Part shown: positions 7,343-10,702 of the stretch, piece by piece | Position numbering within the stretch: the stretch's first letter is position 1 | Layout of the letters: every line of letters begins with the position of its first letter | From: JAVBNJ01 sp031551625 | GTDB taxonomy: Bacteria > Bacteroidota > Bacteroidia > Bacteroidales > UBA932 | Length of the DNA stretch: 10,702 nucleotides | Direction: 5' to 3' | Assembly (NCBI GenBank): GCA_031551625.1 | Contig: JAVBNJ010000076.1 | Coordinates: 1-10,702, forward strand | The notes under the pieces: model-generated | Seen by the model: only the letters and a program-made list of their open reading frames with translations | Database searches by the model: none | Told to the model about the DNA's origin: nothing | Position numbers and translations under genes: made by a program

Positions 7343-8403
7343 GTATACTCAATCCCATTACTAAATCGTTAGTTATTGCGGGGCCATGTAGCGTCGAAAC
7401 CGAAGAGCAACTCATGGAAACCGCACGGCAATTGGCTGCTACAGGGTTGGCTCATATTTTCCGGGCAGGCGTGTGGAAGCCGCGCACACAACCCGGAAGC
7501 TTTGAAGGTGTTGGGGAGAAAGGACTGCAATGGTTGGTGCAGGTAAAAAAAGAATATCAACTCCCCGTAGCTACCGAAGTGGCCAATGCCAAACATGTGG
7601 AAGCCGTACTGAACGCCGGTATTGGCATAGTGTGGATTGGCGCACGCACTGTTACCAACCCGTTTGCTGTACAGGAAATAGCCGATGCACTGCATGGAAC
7701 AAACACAGAAGTCCTTTTAAAAAACCCAATGGTACCCGACCTTGCATTGTGGATAGGCGCCATTGAACGGATGCAGAAAGCCGGTTTGCGGAGCATAGGA
7801 GCGATACATCGCGGATTTTCGGGTTACCAGAAAACAACATACCGCAATCAGCCGTTGTGGCAAATTCCGATTGAGTTGAAACGCCGGTTGCCCGAAATAC
7901 CGTTATTGTGCGACCCCAGTCATATTGCCGGTAAACGGGAGTATCTGCAAGAAATTTTGCAACGTGCTGCCGACCTCGACTACAACGGATGGATGATAGA
8001 ATCGCATTGCTGCCCGGCTCGTGCCCTGAGCGATGCCGAACAGCAGGTAACACCACAGGAGTTGGTGGTCTTGTTAAACAATATTGTTAAACGGGCTGTT
8101 ACATCGTCCGATAGCATATTTTCCGACACATTGAAACGCTTACGCACGCAGATAGATTTTCTCGACGAACAATTACTCGACCTGTTAACGCAACGCATGC
8201 GTGTAGTCGATGCTATCGGTGAACAGAAGAAAGCAAGCGGCATAACCATTCTGCAAACGCAGCGCCGTAACGAAATGCTGAAAAACGTTTTAGAGAAAGG
8301 TAAGCAGAGCGGTTTTTCTTCCGAGTTTATCGAAGAACTGTTTGAGCTGATTCATCGCGAATCTATCGACAGGCAGGTAAAAATAATGAACGGACAGCGA
8401 TGA
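7339..8403 (+). CDS. Bifunctional DAHP synthase / chorismate mutase (type II, AroQ)
   Basis: The 354-residue product has two domains. Residues 1-250 are a DAHP synthase of the KDPG-aldolase-like (Ibeta) class, which joins phosphoenolpyruvate and erythrose 4-phosphate in the first shikimate step. Seen are AGPCSVE (Cys17), FRAGVWKPRT (41-50), LLKNP (126-130), DPSHIAGKR (192-200, His195), IESH (220-223, Glu221) and ALSD (229-232, Asp232); Cys17, His195, Glu221 and Asp232 are the likely metal ligands. Residues about 259-350 are an AroQ chorismate mutase (LKRLRTQIDFLDEQLLDLL; Arg269, Arg286/288, Lys298/299, Gln346), which converts chorismate to prephenate. ITILQTQRR (302-310) carries Gln where E. 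coli has an Asp, which I recall as normal in Bacteroidota fusions. No N-terminal ACT or ferredoxin-like regulatory domain is present; feedback could act through the mutase domain, as in related fusions. Start and stop overlap both neighbours by ATGA. Confidence 0.93.
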   Translation: MSILNPITKSLVIAGPCSVETEEQLMETARQLAATGLAHIFRAGVWKPRTQPGSFEGVGEKGLQWLVQVKKEYQLPVATEVANAKHVEAVLNAGIGIVWIGARTVTNPFAVQEIADALHGTNTEVLLKNPMVPDLALWIGAIERMQKAGLRSIGAIHRGFSGYQKTTYRNQPLWQIPIELKRRLPEIPLLCDPSHIAGKREYLQEILQRAADLDYNGWMIESHCCPARALSDAEQQVTPQELVVLLNNIVKRAVTSSDSIFSDTLKRLRTQIDFLDEQLLDLLTQRMRVVDAIGEQKKASGITILQTQRRNEMLKNVLEKGKQSGFSSEFIEELFELIHRESIDRQVKIMNGQR

Positions 8404-9635
8404 ATTTTCATTCGAAAATACGAGGTGAGATACATGTGCCATCGTCAAAAAGCCTTACGCAGCGTGCGGTGGCAGCAGCCATGCTGGCCAACGGAACAAG
8501 TATTATACGCAATCCGTCGCTTTGTGCCGATGCACAAGCTGCATTGCATATTGCCCTGTTAATGGGTGCCGAGGTACTCAAACAAGATGATGAATGGTAT
8601 ATTTCCGGCAATTTTCGTGCGCCTGCCCACCCCTTAGATTGCGGAGAGTCGGCATTATGCGCCCGTTTGTTTACCCCTATTGCCGCATTGCACGATTCGC
8701 CTGTTGAATTAACCGGAAGAGGCACTTTACTAAATCGCTCGATGAATGATGTGCTTGCGGTGCTCAATACTTTTGGTGTTACCTCCAATTCTCAATTCTC
8801 AATTCTCAATTCTCAATTTAAGGGGCCTTTAAAATCCACCCATGCTACAATAGACGGAGGCGCCACTTCGCAAACCCTCTCCGGCTTGCTCATGGCGCTA
8901 CCAATGGCCGATGGCGATTCGGAAATCCGTGTTCAGAATTTAGTAAGCCGTGCGTATGTGGACATGACCATTGAGTTATTGCGTACATTCGGCATAATAA
9001 TAGAAAATCAAAATTACCAATTATTCCACATAAAAGGCGGACAATGCTATGCGCCGCAAACCTATACGGTAGAAGGCGACTGGAGCAGTGCTGCCTATTG
9101 GTTGGCCACTGCTGCTATCAATGGAAATTTCGTGCTGCACGGATTGCATCGCGATAGCTTGCAACCGGACAAAGCAATGCTGCAAGTGGTGCAAATGATT
9201 GGTGCGGAAGCAGGATGGATAGATGATGCGCTTCATGTTTGTTCCGGCGAACGACAACCTTTCCGCTTTGATGCAACCGATTGCCCCGACCTGTTTCCGC
9301 CATTGGTGCTGTTGGCAGCTTTCTGTAATGGGCGTTCGGAAATTACAGGAACTAAACGTTTAGTTAATAAAGAAAGCAATCGTGCATTGGCGCTACAGGA
9401 AACTTTTAAAAAGCTTGGCGTATCAATAGAACTAACGGATAATACACTAATTGTGCAAGGTGGAAAAGCATTACACGGCGCTGCCGTATCGTCGTTCCAC
9501 GACCACCGCATAGCCATGGCCGCCGCTTGCGCAGGTCTTTTCACAGAAGGGAAAATCCAGATTGACGATACTGATTGCATAAACAAATCGTATCCCGATT
9601 TCTTAATGGATCTCGAATCTTTAACCTTGAATTGA
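8400..9635 (+). CDS. aroA: 3-phosphoshikimate 1-carboxyvinyltransferase (EPSP synthase)
   Basis: This cytoplasmic enzyme transfers enolpyruvyl from phosphoenolpyruvate to shikimate 3-phosphate, the sixth shikimate step. The 411 residues (E. coli 427) include PSSKSLTQR (Lys17, Ser18, Arg22), CGESALCAR (81-89, Arg89), GGATSQTLSGLLMALP, SRAYVDMT, VEGDWSSAAYWLA, CPDLFPPL with the catalytic-type Asp, NKESNR, HDHRIAMA and KSYPDF. All main substrate-binding blocks are therefore present. Two oddities stand out. Residues 130-140 (NSQFSILNSQF) are read from a 7-bp tandem repeat in place of the usual loop with a PPL motif. Ala85 stands where E. coli has Gly96. The CGESALCARLFTPIAAL block also differs from the GTAMRFL type I recall for Bacteroides aroA, so this is another subtype. 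ATG 8400 overlaps the upstream stop, and aroC follows after one base. Confidence 0.93.
   Translation: MNFHSKIRGEIHVPSSKSLTQRAVAAAMLANGTSIIRNPSLCADAQAALHIALLMGAEVLKQDDEWYISGNFRAPAHPLDCGESALCARLFTPIAALHDSPVELTGRGTLLNRSMNDVLAVLNTFGVTSNSQFSILNSQFKGPLKSTHATIDGGATSQTLSGLLMALPMADGDSEIRVQNLVSRAYVDMTIELLRTFGIIIENQNYQLFHIKGGQCYAPQTYTVEGDWSSAAYWLATAAINGNFVLHGLHRDSLQPDKAMLQVVQMIGAEAGWIDDALHVCSGERQPFRFDATDCPDLFPPLVLLAAFCNGRSEITGTKRLVNKESNRALALQETFKKLGVSIELTDNTLIVQGGKALHGAAVSSFHDHRIAMAAACAGLFTEGKIQIDDTDCINKSYPDFLMDLESLTLN
8787..8818 (+). repeat. Heptanucleotide tandem repeat inside aroA, (AATTCTC)x4 plus AATT
   Basis: Four perfect AATTCTC units occupy 8787-8814, followed by AATT. The unit length is not a multiple of three, so the repeat encodes NSQFSIL and then NSQF as the frame cycles. 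Adding one unit would bring TAA at 8819-8821 into frame; losing one unit would bring TAA at 8830-8832 into frame. By hand alignment the segment replaces about 14 residues of E. coli EpspS with 12, so the whole protein length is nearly unchanged. Confidence 0.9.
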
Positions 9636-9636
9636 T

Positions 9637-10602
9637 ATGAATACGTTTGGACAACATTTCCGGATAACTATTTTTGGCGAATCGCACGGGCCGTTGGTCG
9701 GCATGGTAGTCGATGGTTGTCCCGCAGGCATTGCATTGACGGTCGATGATTTTGCAGGCGATTTGCAACGCCGGCAACCCGGTGCACTGGGTACTACTGC
9801 ACGCCGCGAAACCGATGTGCCGCAATTAGTAAGCGGTGTTTACAATGGTTACTCGACCGGTGCACCTGTTACTGTTTTATTTGCCAACAATGATACGCAC
9901 TCGTCCGATTACGAACAATTCCGTGCAATTCCACGCCCCGGCCATGCCGATTTTGCCGCATCGAAAAAATGGACTGATTTTAACGACTTACGTGGCGGAG
10001 GGCACCTGTCGGGCCGCTTGACGGTGGCGTTGGTAGCGGCAGGCGTGATTGCTAAAAAAATAATTACTCCCATCGAAATTACGGCAAGTCTTAACGAGGT
10101 TGGCGGTAGCCTGGAGATAGAACAGGCGGTCGCTGCTGCAATAGCAGAAAACGATTCGGTCGGAGGTATTATTAGTTGCACGGCAAACAATATTCCCGTT
10201 GGATTGGGCGAACCGTTTTTTAATTCTATAGAATCGCTGATTAGCCATTTGGTATTTTCGATTCCGGGCATCAAAGGCATTGAATTCGGTAGCGGCTTTG
10301 ATGCGGCTGAAATGCGTGGTTCCGAACACAACGATGTAATTGTTTCGCCCGATGGAAAGACTATTACTAACAATGCCGGTGGCATTACGGGAGGAATTAC
10401 AAACGGCAACGAACTATTTTTCCGCGTAGCAGTGCAACCTACAGCCAGTATTGCCAAGAACCAAATAACGGCCAACATCGAAACAGGTAAAATAACCGAA
10501 CTTGCAGTTTCCGGACGTCATGATGCATGTTTTGCCTTACGTGTGCCTGTGATTGTAGAAGCCGCTACGGCTATAGTCTTAGCTGACTTAATGGCTGAAT
10601 AA
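9637..10602 (+). CDS. aroC: Chorismate synthase
   Basis: The enzyme converts EPSP to chorismate with reduced FMN, the last common step to aromatic compounds. The 321-residue product (E. coli 361) has FGESHG (13-18, His17), RRQPG (45-49), RPGHADF (100-106, His103), LRGGGHLSGRLT (118-129), GSEHND (228-233), NNAGGITGG (245-253) and GRHDACFALRVPV (293-305). These cover the family signatures. The RGGGHLSGRLT block replaces the more usual RGGGRSSARET, and PGHAD replaces PSHAD; I recall this form from clostridial chorismate synthases rather than from Bacteroides. It is shorter than the E. coli enzyme, but runs cleanly from ATG to a stop after a normal-looking end. It starts one base after the aroA stop, so its translation is likely coupled to aroA. 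A dispersed repeat follows the stop. Confidence 0.94.
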   Translation: MNTFGQHFRITIFGESHGPLVGMVVDGCPAGIALTVDDFAGDLQRRQPGALGTTARRETDVPQLVSGVYNGYSTGAPVTVLFANNDTHSSDYEQFRAIPRPGHADFAASKKWTDFNDLRGGGHLSGRLTVALVAAGVIAKKIITPIEITASLNEVGGSLEIEQAVAAAIAENDSVGGIISCTANNIPVGLGEPFFNSIESLISHLVFSIPGIKGIEFGSGFDAAEMRGSEHNDVIVSPDGKTITNNAGGITGGITNGNELFFRVAVQPTASIAKNQITANIETGKITELAVSGRHDACFALRVPVIVEAATAIVLADLMAE

Positions 10603-10606
10603 TTAA

Positions 10607-10629
10607 AGATTGTCGTGCCTCGCAAGACG
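10607..10629 (-). repeat. Dispersed intergenic repeat, copy C1 (inverted)
   Basis: Read on the minus strand this is CGTCTTGCGAGGCACGA followed by CAATCT. It matches copy B (5053-5078) apart from three missing bases (one and two). It begins five bases after the aroC stop. Confidence 0.55.
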
Positions 10630-10664
10630 GCGCTTGGCTTCTTTTTACAGGTCAATGAAGCTAT

Positions 10665-10693
10665 CGTCATTGCAAGCGATAGCGAAGTAATTT
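10665..10693 (+). repeat. Dispersed intergenic repeat, copy C2
   Basis: CGTCATTGCAAGCGATAGC is followed by GAAGTAATTT, a variant of copy B in direct orientation with a GCGATAGC middle. GCTATCG (10660-10666) and CGATAGC (10677-10683) form a perfect 7-bp inverted repeat around it. Together with C1 it makes a head-to-head pair about 35 bases apart. The rest of the spacer to the window end shows nothing else. Confidence 0.5.
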
Positions 10694-10702
10694 ATACTGC
10701 CC

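Larger units (their letters stand above)
6326..10602 (+). other. Tightly coupled four-gene unit: rSAM/SPASM, DAHP synthase-chorismate mutase, aroA, aroC
   Basis: Junctions are an ATGA overlap at 7339-7342, an ATGA overlap at 8400-8403 and a single base between the aroA stop and the aroC start. There is no room for promoters between the genes, which points to one transcript with coupled translation. The unit may start further upstream, since the TonB_C-like gene ends only 4 bases before it and the ferredoxin gene lies 12 bases before that. Confidence 0.75.

Noticed and set aside
8787..8818. The aroA repeat as a frameshift or gene break
   Set aside because: The frame stays open through the repeat, and all downstream EPSP synthase motifs are in the same frame, so the gene as sequenced is intact.
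10603..10664. Rho-independent terminator after aroC
   Set aside because: A T run at 10642-10646 exists, but no convincing GC-rich hairpin directly precedes it; the inverted pairs nearby belong to the dispersed repeat.
1..10702. tRNA, rRNA, riboswitch or insertion sequence
   Set aside because: No cloverleaf-like segment, rRNA-like stretch, transposase frame or conserved riboswitch core was recognised on either strand; the spacers are too short for most of these.

Overview
The window reads as chromosome of a Bacteroidota member, most likely Bacteroidales. The clues are starts without Shine-Dalgarno sequences, a perfect TAnnTTTG-type -7 box, a split-type transketolase, an AsmA protein with a long Ala/Lys/Glu tail, TonB C-terminal domains with MPxFPGGEE and MPKWKPG motifs, and a DAHP synthase fused to a C-terminal chorismate mutase. 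All intact genes are on the + strand. Family names come from motif recognition in the translations; no database search was run.

Layout. 2-1150: 3' part of a secreted or surface protein with two 87-residue Ig-like repeats and a C-terminal FISUMP-like domain; its 5' end lies outside the window. 1193-1450: start-less remnant of a TPR protein. 1447-2295: N-terminal (thiamine-diphosphate-binding) half of a split transketolase, without its usual partner gene next door. 2377-5049: AsmA-family membrane-anchored protein. 5104-5322: small divergent ferredoxin (Fer4_19 type). 5335-6321: probable lipoprotein with two TonB_C-like domains. 6326-10602: tightly packed run of four genes: a radical SAM/SPASM protein, DAHP synthase-chorismate mutase, EPSP synthase (aroA) and chorismate synthase (aroC).

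The aromatic block covers the first, sixth and seventh steps of the shikimate pathway plus chorismate mutase, the entry to phenylalanine and tyrosine. Junctions are 4 nt apart, ATGA overlap, ATGA overlap and 1 nt apart, so the four genes are probably co-translated. Transketolase makes erythrose 4-phosphate, a DAHP synthase substrate, but it is over 4 kb upstream and not in the same tight unit.

Most notable are: (i) four perfect copies of a 7-bp unit inside aroA, placed so that loss or gain of one unit brings a stop codon immediately afterwards, a possible on/off switch for aroA and perhaps aroC; (ii) an alanine in aroA at the position equivalent to E. coli Gly96; (iii) aroA and aroC sequence types unlike those of Bacteroides; (iv) a complete seven-cysteine SPASM radical SAM protein leading an aromatic-biosynthesis operon, directly after a TonB_C-type lipoprotein; (v) degenerate copies of one short dispersed repeat in the spacers after transketolase, after AsmA and after aroC; (vi) an orphan half-transketolase next to a gene remnant. 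No wholly new system is proven here; the aroA repeat and the radical SAM/lipoprotein/aro arrangement deserve follow-up first.
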